From positions 1,364,001 to 1,428,000 of the forward strand of contig CP016490.1 in assembly GCA_002966495.1 (NCBI GenBank): 64,000 bases of DNA, given 5' to 3'. Below are positions 29,043-36,130 of this stretch, in pieces. A program made the translations under genes and the position numbers. The notes below the pieces were generated by a model. It saw nothing but the letters and a program-made list of their open reading frames with translations, was not told where the DNA came from and searched no databases. Source of the DNA: Halomonas sp. GFAJ-1 (GTDB taxonomy: Bacteria > Pseudomonadota > Gammaproteobacteria > Pseudomonadales > Halomonadaceae). Numbering within the stretch: position 1 is the first letter of the stretch; each line of letters starts with the position of its first letter.

Positions 29043-29846
29043 ATGGATAAAGTAACAGCAGATGAGTATAAGTGGCCAGGTGATGAAAATAAAGGTGCCA
29101 GGTTAGCAGGCTTAGGTGGCGACAATTTAAATATTCGTTTAGAGAAAGTTCTTAGCCTTTACGGCCCCCTTAATGAAGAGTCCATAGAAGCCCTGTCCCG
29201 CGTGTATAAAAGAGACGTGGAGCTAAAAAAGAACCAGAAGGTTTTTTCGTTATGTAATGAAAAGTCAGATCTTTTTTTAGTAAAAGAGGGCTGGGTTAGC
29301 TTGGCGCATGCTGCAATTAAAAGAGGTCAAGATATATGTAATATATTTATGCCCGGCGACATTATTGGGCTGCGTGAGAGTTTTTTTGATAATCATGATG
29401 TCGCGATGTTGGCATTAACTAACTGTAAGTTAGAAAGGTTTTCTGTGAGTGACTTGCATCAGCTTTTTAGGGAGCGTGATGAAGTGAGGGAAGCTGCTAC
29501 CTCTTATGTGCTTGTGAATGACAATATTTCAATCGAACGGCTTAGAAGCTGCACACATCACCGGTCAGAAGAGCGCGTAGCGCATTTTTTACTTGAAGTT
29601 TATGAAAGGTTTAAATTTAAAGGGTTGTTAACCAGTAATGTTTTTTCATTTCCCGTGACGCAAAATGTAGTGGGGGAGCTTCTTGGAATGACCAGTGTTC
29701 ACGTTAGCCGCTGTATGACAGCGCTGGAGCAGAAAAAACTCATTCGTAAAACGCGCAGTAGCATCAAGATAATACAGCCCGAGGAGATGGCAAAAATTAC
29801 AGATTTTGATAAGGCGTTTGTTTATGGGCATGTGTGTTTGCATTAA
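29043..29846 (+). CDS. Crp/Fnr-family transcriptional regulator
   Basis: 267 residues. A cNMP-binding-like beta-roll (about residues 45-150; FMPGDIIGLRESFF, DLFLVKEGWVSLAH) is followed by the dimer helix and a winged helix-turn-helix (about 215-250; FPVTQNVVGELLGMTSVHVS and RCMTALEQKKLIRK). No FNR-type N-terminal cysteine cluster for an iron-sulfur cluster is visible, so an oxygen-sensing Fnr role is unlikely. It has a 40-residue N-terminal extension before the sensory domain. AAGGAAG precedes the ATG. Its codons and flanks are AT-rich relative to the core, suggesting acquisition with the island region. The next gene downstream, before the IS inserted, was ectD, but a regulatory link is only positional. 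Confidence 0.88.
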   Translation: MDKVTADEYKWPGDENKGARLAGLGGDNLNIRLEKVLSLYGPLNEESIEALSRVYKRDVELKKNQKVFSLCNEKSDLFLVKEGWVSLAHAAIKRGQDICNIFMPGDIIGLRESFFDNHDVAMLALTNCKLERFSVSDLHQLFRERDEVREAATSYVLVNDNISIERLRSCTHHRSEERVAHFLLEVYERFKFKGLLTSNVFSFPVTQNVVGELLGMTSVHVSRCMTALEQKKLIRKTRSSIKIIQPEEMAKITDFDKAFVYGHVCLH

Positions 29847-30197
29847 TGGTTAAGGTAGGGCACTTTGAGAAAGAATTAACCGTTGTTTCGCTGTGGTCTA
29901 TTGGTTTTCAGATGATAGGTGTATTTTTAATTTTTGTTAAAGTGATTGGGGTTGTGTTTTAAGTGTTTGTTTTTAAACAGTTTTTTAGCGATCTTTTGCG
30001 GCCCGCTATTAATTAAATAGTTGATGTTATAACTTGGGTTATAAAGCGGCTACGTGTAGGTTGCAAGCTTGCTTGTAATGGCTACATTAATCGTTGTGCT
30101 AAGTTTTCATGAAAATCAGCTTATGCACAACGGAAGTCGTTTATGTTTTAACGGTATTACATTTGGCCTGAAATTTAATCATACAAGGAGTGGATTA
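29847..30197 (+). promoter_or_regulatory. Displaced upstream region and ribosome binding site of ectD
   Basis: 351 bp without a gene. Its right end reads ACAAGGAGTGGATTA, where AAGGAG (30185-30190) is a strong Shine-Dalgarno sequence with no start codon after it because the IS begins at 30198. Deleting the IS and one TA places this 8 nt before the ATG at 31115. A weak candidate promoter is TTGCAA, 16 bp, TACATT near 30060-30090. Confidence 0.75.
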
Positions 30198-31048
30198 GGT
30201 TTTGTACGAAAAGTTGGCTCGCAAGCAACGGTCGATGCACGCCACGCATACCATCGCCTTAAAGCTACTTGCCAGCTTTTCATAGCGTGTGGCGATCCGG
30301 CGACATTCTTTAAGCCAGCTAAAGCAGCGTTCTATCACATTCCGTTGCCGATATTTCGGTTTATCGAACCGTCTAGGTAGCCCAGGCCGGGTTCTTCGGT
30401 GCATATTGCGCTGAGCAATCACGGGTTTCATGCCGTGCCTGTCGCAATAATGACGCAGCTCATCGCTGTCGTATCCTTTGTCAGCCACCACATAGCGACT
30501 ACGTTTGCGAGGACGCCCGACGCCACCTGGTAGATGAATGCTCTCTAATGTCGCAACGAAGTGACGAGAATCTGCCTCTTGACCAGGAGACAGTGTGAAC
30601 GCCAGTGGCCAGCCATGACGATCACAAACCAAATGAATTTTGGTTGTTAAACCGCCGCGGCTACGGCCGAGCGCGTGGTCTAGCGGTTCTGTTGAACCCC
30701 CTTTTTACCGCCTCCAGCGGCAGCGCGTGTGGCTCGCACGGAAGTGGCATCGATCATCCACGTGTCTAGATCCATAAGCCCATCTTCACGTAACTTAAGC
30801 TGCAAGCGAGAAAGTACCGCTTCAAAGGTGCCGTCATCACGCCACTTGCGGAACCGGTCATAAACCGTCGACCAAGGACCATATCGCTCGGGTAAATCAC
30901 GCCATTTAGCACCAGAGCACAGTACCCAGAAGACACCATTGAGCATTTTCCGGTCATCCCGCCTGGGTCTGCCCATGGTTTGAGGAGGAGCCACGATATC
31001 TTCGATCTGTGCCCAGCCGTCATCAGAAATCTCGTAACGTCCGACCAT
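30195..31048 (-). CDS. IS5-family transposase, made by -1 frameshifting of two ORFs
   Basis: Frame A (31048 to 30680, 122 aa) starts MVGRYEISDDGWAQIEDIV and carries the first DDE aspartate in TWMIDATSVRA. Frame B (down to 30195) carries the rest: VVADKGYDSDELRHYC (second Asp) and YRQRNVIERCFSWLKECRRI (Glu of the Y-R-K/E motif). The frames join at an A5G5 run (minus strand TAAAAAGGGGGTT, about 30684-30694), where a -1 slip changes KKGVQQNR-stop into the continuing G-S-T-E-P-L-D-H-A-L-G-R-S-R-G-G reading. The frame B stop TAA (30195-30197) lies outside the left inverted repeat and is supplied by the target TA plus the next base. All three acidic residues are present, so it should be active. Confidence 0.88.
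30198..30213 (+). repeat. Left terminal inverted repeat of the IS
   Basis: GGTTTTGTACGAAAAG; exact reverse complement at 31096-31111. Confidence 0.95.
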
Positions 31049-31095
31049 TGTTTTCCCCTATGCTGCTTTTGCATAGGTAAAGTTAGCAGATAAGG

Positions 31096-31111
31096 CTTTT
31101 CGTACAAAACC
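31096..31111 (-). repeat. Right terminal inverted repeat of the IS
   Basis: Reverse complement is GGTTTTGTACGAAAAG, identical to the left end. It stops 3 bp before the ectD ATG. Confidence 0.95.
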
Positions 31112-31114
31112 TAG

Positions 31115-32083
31115 ATGACAGTCAGAAGCACGCCCTTCAACGCGGTCACCGCTCACAAGCAGTACAGCGAAATGACCGACATGCCATCCGCCCACAGCAT
31201 AAAGGCGCATGATAAGTATCCTACGCGCTTATCCAGCGCTCCTGCGTCCCTTACCCTGCCGCGTCGCGATAAGGTGGTAAAGGGACGTCATTTAGCTGGT
31301 CCATTGACCCAGGCTCAATTAGATGAGTTTGAGCGACAGGGATTTTTATTTATCCCTGAGCTTATTAGTGGTGACGAGCTGGAGTCATTACGCCAGGAAA
31401 TGAAGGCGTTAATGAACAACGATGAGTATCGTGACAAGGACTTCAGCATTACCGAGCCAGAGAGCCACGAAATTCGCTCGCTGTTTGCGGTACATTTGCT
31501 TTCTGAGCGCCTGGGTAATCTTGCACACGACGAGCGCGTAGCTGGGGCTGCCCGTCAAATTATTGGCGATGACCCCTACGTGCACCAGTCGCGGATAAAT
31601 TACAAGCCAGGCTTCGCCGGTAAAGGGTTTAATTGGCACTCTGATTTTGAAACCTGGCACGCGGAAGACGGTATGCCGGATATGCACGCCGTCAGTGCTT
31701 CGTTGATTCTGACTGATAATCACGAGTTCAATGGCCCGCTGATGTTGATTCCTGGCTCGCACCTGCAGTTTGTGCCTTGCCTGGGTGAAACCCCAGAGGA
31801 CAACCACAAAAGCTCGCTAAAAGCGCAAGAGGTAGGTGTCCCAAGCTCTGAGGCGTTAACGAAGCTAGTGGATGAGCACGGCATTGAAGCCCCAAAGGGT
31901 AAAGCGGGCGGCTTATTGCTGTTCGATTGCAACACGCTGCATGCGTCAAACGCGAACCTTTCACCAGATCCACGCAGTAATGTGTTTTTCGTGTTTAACC
32001 GCCCCGATAACCGCTGTATTAAACCGTTTGCGGCGCCAAAGCCGCGCCCTGACTTTCTAGCCCACGGGCTAGAAGGCCGCTAG
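31115..32083 (+). CDS. ectD: Ectoine 5-hydroxylase EctD (translation start disrupted by upstream IS)
   Basis: Fe(II)/2-oxoglutarate dioxygenase converting ectoine to 5-hydroxyectoine, a compatible solute made under salt and heat stress; 322 residues. Hallmarks: YVHQSRINYKPGFAGKGFNW, the iron ligands in WHSDFETWHAEDG (H-x-D), and the distal histidine in LLLFDCNTLHASNANLSPDP with RSN for 2-oxoglutarate. It strongly resembles H. elongata EctD. The natural start is the ATG at 31115, because joining the sequence across the IS puts AAGGAG 8 nt upstream. The IS now sits 3 bp before this ATG with no Shine-Dalgarno in its end, so expression is probably low or abolished. Internal ATGs at 31172 and 31181 also lack good ribosome binding sites. 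Confidence 0.93.
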   Translation: MTVRSTPFNAVTAHKQYSEMTDMPSAHSIKAHDKYPTRLSSAPASLTLPRRDKVVKGRHLAGPLTQAQLDEFERQGFLFIPELISGDELESLRQEMKALMNNDEYRDKDFSITEPESHEIRSLFAVHLLSERLGNLAHDERVAGAARQIIGDDPYVHQSRINYKPGFAGKGFNWHSDFETWHAEDGMPDMHAVSASLILTDNHEFNGPLMLIPGSHLQFVPCLGETPEDNHKSSLKAQEVGVPSSEALTKLVDEHGIEAPKGKAGGLLLFDCNTLHASNANLSPDPRSNVFFVFNRPDNRCIKPFAAPKPRPDFLAHGLEGR

Positions 32084-32214
32084 CTGCCGGGGCGGATAGC
32101 CAGCAGCCAAGTAAAAAGCCAGCGTTAGGTTGTGGAACATACGTATAGGTGGGGTAGACTAATGCGCCTGTCGTTGCGAATGCGGCACGCATAATGAGAA
32201 GGAGAGTACCCGCC

Positions 32215-32880
32215 ATGCGTTTTGTTCCACAATTTACCGATGGCCAGGAGTTTCCCCACGCGCTGGGTAAAGTCGTATGCGTCGGCCGCAACTATGCCGA
32301 CCACGCCAAAGAGCTGGATAATCCTATTCCCAGTGAGCCACTGCTATTTATTAAACCAGCGACGAGCGTTGTTGATTTAACCAAGCCGCTGGATCCGCCT
32401 TTTTCTAGGGGTGATGTACATTACGAAGTCGAGTTAGCGCTTCTCATCGGTGAAACGCTTACCCATGCTACCCACGATGAAGCTGAGCGGGCGATTACCG
32501 GTATCGGTCTTGCTATGGATCTCACGCTGCGCGATGTGCAAACGCAGCTAAAAGAGAAAGGCCACCCCTGGGAAATCGCCAAAGCGTTCGATGGCGCTTG
32601 CCCGCTTTCGCCGTTTCTTCCGCTAAGCCGCGTACCTAACTGGAATGCGCTGAGTTTTACGCTGGAGCTTGATGGGGAGCAGCGTCAGCACGGTGAAGGC
32701 GCCGACATGATTTTTGCTATCCCTACCTTGGTAGCGGAAATGAGCCGCCACTTTACCTTGGAGCCAGGCGATATCATTCTCACCGGTACGCCTGCTGGCG
32801 TGGGTGTTTTGCCACGTGGTGCCAAGCTACGTTTAACGCTGACCGGTGGTCTGGACATTACCACTAGCGTGGTAGAGTGA
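32215..32880 (+). CDS. Fumarylacetoacetate hydrolase family protein (YcgM-like acylpyruvase)
   Basis: 221-residue metal-dependent hydrolase or decarboxylase of the FAH superfamily, close in size and motifs to E. coli YcgM. Seen: VVCVGRNYADHAKELDNPIP, LFIKPATSVV, metal-binding HYEVELALLIG (Glu pair), GLAMDLTLRDVQ, KAFDGACPLSPF and ILTGTPAGVGVL. ATG 32215 is preferred over 32194 because AAGGAG (32199-32204) precedes it by 10 nt. It acts on acylpyruvates or oxaloacetate enol in homologues; the substrate here is not determined. A shared bidirectional terminator separates it from speA. Confidence 0.9.
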   Translation: MRFVPQFTDGQEFPHALGKVVCVGRNYADHAKELDNPIPSEPLLFIKPATSVVDLTKPLDPPFSRGDVHYEVELALLIGETLTHATHDEAERAITGIGLAMDLTLRDVQTQLKEKGHPWEIAKAFDGACPLSPFLPLSRVPNWNALSFTLELDGEQRQHGEGADMIFAIPTLVAEMSRHFTLEPGDIILTGTPAGVGVLPRGAKLRLTLTGGLDITTSVVE

Positions 32881-32956
32881 GTCGCTAAGTGATGAGCGTG
32901 TGAGCGTTACCCCTCGACGCGCTAGCTAATTGAGCCACCCCATCAATTAGCGATAG

Positions 32957-32999
32957 AAAACGCCCCGGTGCTGTATCCAGCGCCGGGGCGTTTGGTTTT
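32957..32999. terminator. Bidirectional Rho-independent terminator between the FAH gene and speA
   Basis: AAAACGCCCCGG (32957-32968) pairs with CCGGGGCGTTT (32983-32993), T-rich on the plus side and A-rich (T-rich on the minus strand) on the other. It can serve both convergent genes. Confidence 0.88.
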
Positions 33000-33017
33000 A
33001 AAGCGCGTTCTTGAAGG

Positions 33018-33065
33018 AGTACTAAGAGCGGTACTAAGAGCGGTACTAAGAGCGGTACTAAGAGC
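33018..33065. repeat. Four tandem copies of a 12-bp unit
   Basis: GGTACTAAGAGC repeated at 33030-33041, 33042-33053 and 33054-33065, with a first copy AGTACTAAGAGC at 33018-33029. It ends 14 bp from the speA stop, in the 3' untranslated part of the speA transcript. Confidence 0.95.
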
Positions 33066-33079
33066 GGGTTGGGGCTGCC

Positions 33080-34999
33080 TCACTCCAAATACGTATAGCC
33101 CTCAAGTCCTTCATTTAAGCTAGCGGCAAAGTGTGCCTGCTCCTGGGGGGAGAAATTAGCCGCCTCAAGCTGCGCAAAGAGTTTTCGCTTAAGCACTTTA
33201 GCGTCAAAGTTGACGTAAGCCAGCACATCGGCAACTGAATCACCGGCCTGGGCGTTAGAGGTCACCCAGTTGCCATCGGCATCAAGCGCAGCATCAACCG
33301 AGTCAGTATCGCCAAATAAGTTGTGCAGGTCGCCGAGAATTTCTTGATAAGCCCCCACCAGGAAAAAGCCAATCCAGCGCTCATCTTCACTCTTCCACTC
33401 TGGTAACGGCAGCGTGCTTTCCACGCCTTGGCCATCCACATAGCTGTCGATACGGCCATCGGAGTCGCAGGTAATATCCTGGATAACGGCACGTCGCGTT
33501 GGCGCTTGATCTAACCCGCTTAGCGGCAGCACTGGGAAAATTTGCTCAATCCCCCATACGTCAGGCACCGATTGGAAAAGCGAGAAATTCACAAAAAGTT
33601 TGTCGGCCAGTTTTTCAGCTAACTCATCCAAAATTTCACGGTGAGCGCGGTTGCGGGTATCCAGCTGGCCCCGCAGCCTTGCGCAGGCAGCCATGTAGAG
33701 CCGCTCGCCTATTGCACGGGCGTTGATGTCGCTTAGCCCTAGCACAAAGCGGTCTTGAAGCTCACTCACGGCCTGCAGCAAGTCGTGCCATGCCTCTACG
33801 AGTACTCTCGGTTCTTGAACCTCGGCCAGCTGCTCAAAAACTCGCCACAGGGCTTCTACCTGTGGGTCATCCTGAGGCGTTCGCTCCGGGGGGGTATCAT
33901 CGATACGCTCTTCGCCAATGACGTTGGTTACCAGTACTGCGTGGTGCGCGGTCAGCGCGCGCCCTGACTCACTGATCAAGTGAGGCTGGGGCAGGTTGGC
34001 TTCTTGGCACAGCTGGGCAAACGCGTTCACGACGTTACGGGCATATTCACGCATGGAGTAGTTGGCTGAGCAGTAGCTGCGCGAGCGAGTGCCCTCATAG
34101 TCGATGCCCAGACCGCCGCCCACATCCACGGTATCAATAGGCGCGCCCAGGGTAATCAGGTTCTGGTAGAAGCGCGCACACTCACGCAAGCCGCGTTGAA
34201 TATCGCGGATATTGGCAATCTGAGAGCCAAGGTGGAAGTGAACCAGCTGTAGGCTTGCCAGGGCATCCTGGGCACGAAGCGTTTCCACAACCTCAAGAAT
34301 CTGGCTCGCGGTCAGGCCAAATTTAGACTTTTCGCCGCCGGTATTTTGCCACTTGCCTTTGCCCACCGAGGCAAGCCGTGCTCGTAAACCAATGCGCGGC
34401 ATAACATCTAGTTCACGGGCTTCTTCCAGAATGACCGTTAACTCAGAGAGCTTTTCAACCACCAGGTAAACGCGGTGCCCCAGCTTTTCGCCTAACAGGG
34501 CAAGGCGGACGTATTCACGGTCTTTATAGCCGTTGCACACAATCAGCGAAGAGCCGCCGTCTGACAGGGCAAGCACGGCCAGCAGCTCTGGTTTGCTGCC
34601 GGCTTCCAGCCCTACGCGGCCATTGCCACGCTCTGCGGTGGCTAAAATTTCCTCTACCACGCGGCGCTGCTGGTTAACCTTGATGGGGTAGACCGCGGTG
34701 TAGCCGCCCTGGTAATCCGCATCTTGCATGGCGGCATCAAAGGCGCCGCAAAGTTGCTCTACCCGATCGTGGAGAATGTCGCTAAAGCGTACCAGTACCG
34801 GCAAACGTAGCCCGGCTTTTTGAAGCTGGCGCACCAGACCGCTAATGGGCAGCGCAGGCCCTGCTGCATCGTTGCCAAGCGGACGTACTAACGCTTGGCC
34901 GAGATCGTCTACATCAAAGTAGCCGCTGCCCCACTGGTCAATATTCCACGTGCGACGTGCGCGAAGCGCGGGGCTGCTACTGGTGACCGTTTCGCTCAT
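33080..34999 (-). CDS. speA: Biosynthetic arginine decarboxylase SpeA
   Basis: PLP enzyme converting arginine to agmatine, the first step of the agmatine route to putrescine; 639 residues with start MSETVTSSSPALRARRTWNI. The ATG at 34999 overlaps the upstream thrB stop (TAATG); an in-frame extension to 35170 lies inside thrB and is unlikely. Motifs: PLP lysine in YTAVYPIKVNQQRRVVEEIL (read as two parts), GLEAGSKPELLAVLAL, LVHFHLGSQIANIRDI, VDVGGGLGIDYEG, ISESGRALTAHHA. The C-terminal region ends FAASLNEGLEGYTYLE. Length is normal for the family. Confidence 0.95.
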   Translation of the reverse strand: MSETVTSSSPALRARRTWNIDQWGSGYFDVDDLGQALVRPLGNDAAGPALPISGLVRQLQKAGLRLPVLVRFSDILHDRVEQLCGAFDAAMQDADYQGGYTAVYPIKVNQQRRVVEEILATAERGNGRVGLEAGSKPELLAVLALSDGGSSLIVCNGYKDREYVRLALLGEKLGHRVYLVVEKLSELTVILEEARELDVMPRIGLRARLASVGKGKWQNTGGEKSKFGLTASQILEVVETLRAQDALASLQLVHFHLGSQIANIRDIQRGLRECARFYQNLITLGAPIDTVDVGGGLGIDYEGTRSRSYCSANYSMREYARNVVNAFAQLCQEANLPQPHLISESGRALTAHHAVLVTNVIGEERIDDTPPERTPQDDPQVEALWRVFEQLAEVQEPRVLVEAWHDLLQAVSELQDRFVLGLSDINARAIGERLYMAACARLRGQLDTRNRAHREILDELAEKLADKLFVNFSLFQSVPDVWGIEQIFPVLPLSGLDQAPTRRAVIQDITCDSDGRIDSYVDGQGVESTLPLPEWKSEDERWIGFFLVGAYQEILGDLHNLFGDTDSVDAALDADGNWVTSNAQAGDSVADVLAYVNFDAKVLKRKLFAQLEAANFSPQEQAHFAASLNEGLEGYTYLE

Positions 35000-35955
35000 T
35001 AAGAAGCCTCTGGAAGCGGTAGCGCACCTAATAAGATGCGTGCCTTTAAAATAGTTCGAAAACGCGCAGGGTCGTGGGGCGTTAAGTCGTGGGCCGGCGG
35101 GTCCACATACACCACTAGCAAACGCGAAAGCCAGTAGCGTAGCGCCGTCATGCGCAGCATGGTTGGCCACAACGCTTTTTCATCGGCGGTGAGCGGTCTA
35201 CGCGCCTGATAAGCGCTAAGAATCGCATCATGGCGCTCTACATTTAGCGAGCCATCCGCATTAGAGGCCCAGTCGTTAATCACAATCGCTAGGTCGAACA
35301 GCAAATCCCCGGTGCAGCCATTATAGAAATCGATGATGCCGCCCAGCTTATCGCCGTCGTAAAGCGTGTTGTCGCGGAATAAATCGCCGTGCAGCGCGCC
35401 CTGGGGTAGTTCGCCATGCTGGCTAAAGGCACTCTCGAAGTCATCCACTTCATCCTTCATCAGCGCCTGGTCTTCCGGGCTGAGGTAGGCGAGTACCTTG
35501 TGGTGTACTGCCCGAAGCCAATGCAGGTCACGGGGGTTCGGGCGCTGGCCTTGAAAGCGCTGAGACACCCCGTGTAAACGGCCAAGCGTGTCGCCCAGTA
35601 CTTGGCACTGGGTGATGTTTGGTGCTTCAGGATGACGGCCTGGTAGGCGCGGGAACAGCAGCGCAGGCTTGCCCGCTAAACTGTGCAGCGCAATGCCTTC
35701 ACGGTCGTGTATGGTGCCGGGCACCGGTAAACGGTGTTCATCCAGGTAATCTAATAAATCGACAAAAAACGGCAGCTCTTCATGCTCGCCTTGTTCAAAC
35801 AGGGTTAGCACCAATTCGCGACGGTCGGTGGTGACAAAAAACGTCGAATTTTCCGTGCCGCCCGCAACACCCTGAAGTGAAACGAAGCTACCTACATCAA
35901 ACTTTTCCAAAAACGCGGCGACCTGTGCGTCGCTAAGCGGGGTGAATACAGCCAT
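34999..35955 (-). CDS. thrB: Homoserine kinase, ThrB type II (APH-fold)
   Basis: 318-residue kinase with the aminoglycoside-phosphotransferase fold, as used by pseudomonads in place of the GHMP-type ThrB; it phosphorylates homoserine for threonine synthesis. Signature parts: MAVFTPLSDAQVAAFLEKFD, GGTENSTFFVTT, catalytic loop ALHGDLFRDNTLY, metal-binding GGIIDFYNGCTGDLLFDLAI. Its TAA shares an A with the speA ATG, so the two are translationally coupled. It is divergent from polA across 175 bp, which is also the Pseudomonas neighbourhood of this gene. Confidence 0.92.
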   Translation of the reverse strand: MAVFTPLSDAQVAAFLEKFDVGSFVSLQGVAGGTENSTFFVTTDRRELVLTLFEQGEHEELPFFVDLLDYLDEHRLPVPGTIHDREGIALHSLAGKPALLFPRLPGRHPEAPNITQCQVLGDTLGRLHGVSQRFQGQRPNPRDLHWLRAVHHKVLAYLSPEDQALMKDEVDDFESAFSQHGELPQGALHGDLFRDNTLYDGDKLGGIIDFYNGCTGDLLFDLAIVINDWASNADGSLNVERHDAILSAYQARRPLTADEKALWPTMLRMTALRYWLSRLLVVYVDPPAHDLTPHDPARFRTILKARILLGALPLPEAS

Positions 35956-36130
35956 TTGAGTCTCGCCCAGGTTGCTAAGCCCATTATTGTAGCGGCTTGC
36001 CGCGTCAGTTGGCAGCGTTGTTACGCTTTCAAAGCGGTTATTAGCAGTGGTTGTTTCTGCATCGGCTGCTATGAACGCGTATCATAACCGGCAGACTTTT
36101 TACCTGTTTTGCTAACAATGGAATTTGGTT

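Larger units (their letters stand above)
30198..31111 (-). mobile_element. IS5-family (IS427-like group) insertion sequence, complete
   Basis: 914 bp bounded by perfect 16-bp terminal inverted repeats GGTTTTGTACGAAAAG (30198-30213 and complement at 31096-31111). It is flanked by TA on both sides (30196-30197 and 31112-31113), consistent with a TA target duplication. It contains one transposase encoded in two overlapping frames. The ends and ORFs look undamaged, so the insertion appears recent. Confidence 0.93.

Noticed and set aside
30069..30380. 103-codon plus-strand frame running into the IS
   Set aside because: It crosses the IS border and is antisense to the transposase; its first part is the displaced ectD upstream region.
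35000..35170. 57-codon N-terminal extension of SpeA
   Set aside because: It lies entirely inside thrB; the TAATG overlap at 34999 gives the natural coupled start.
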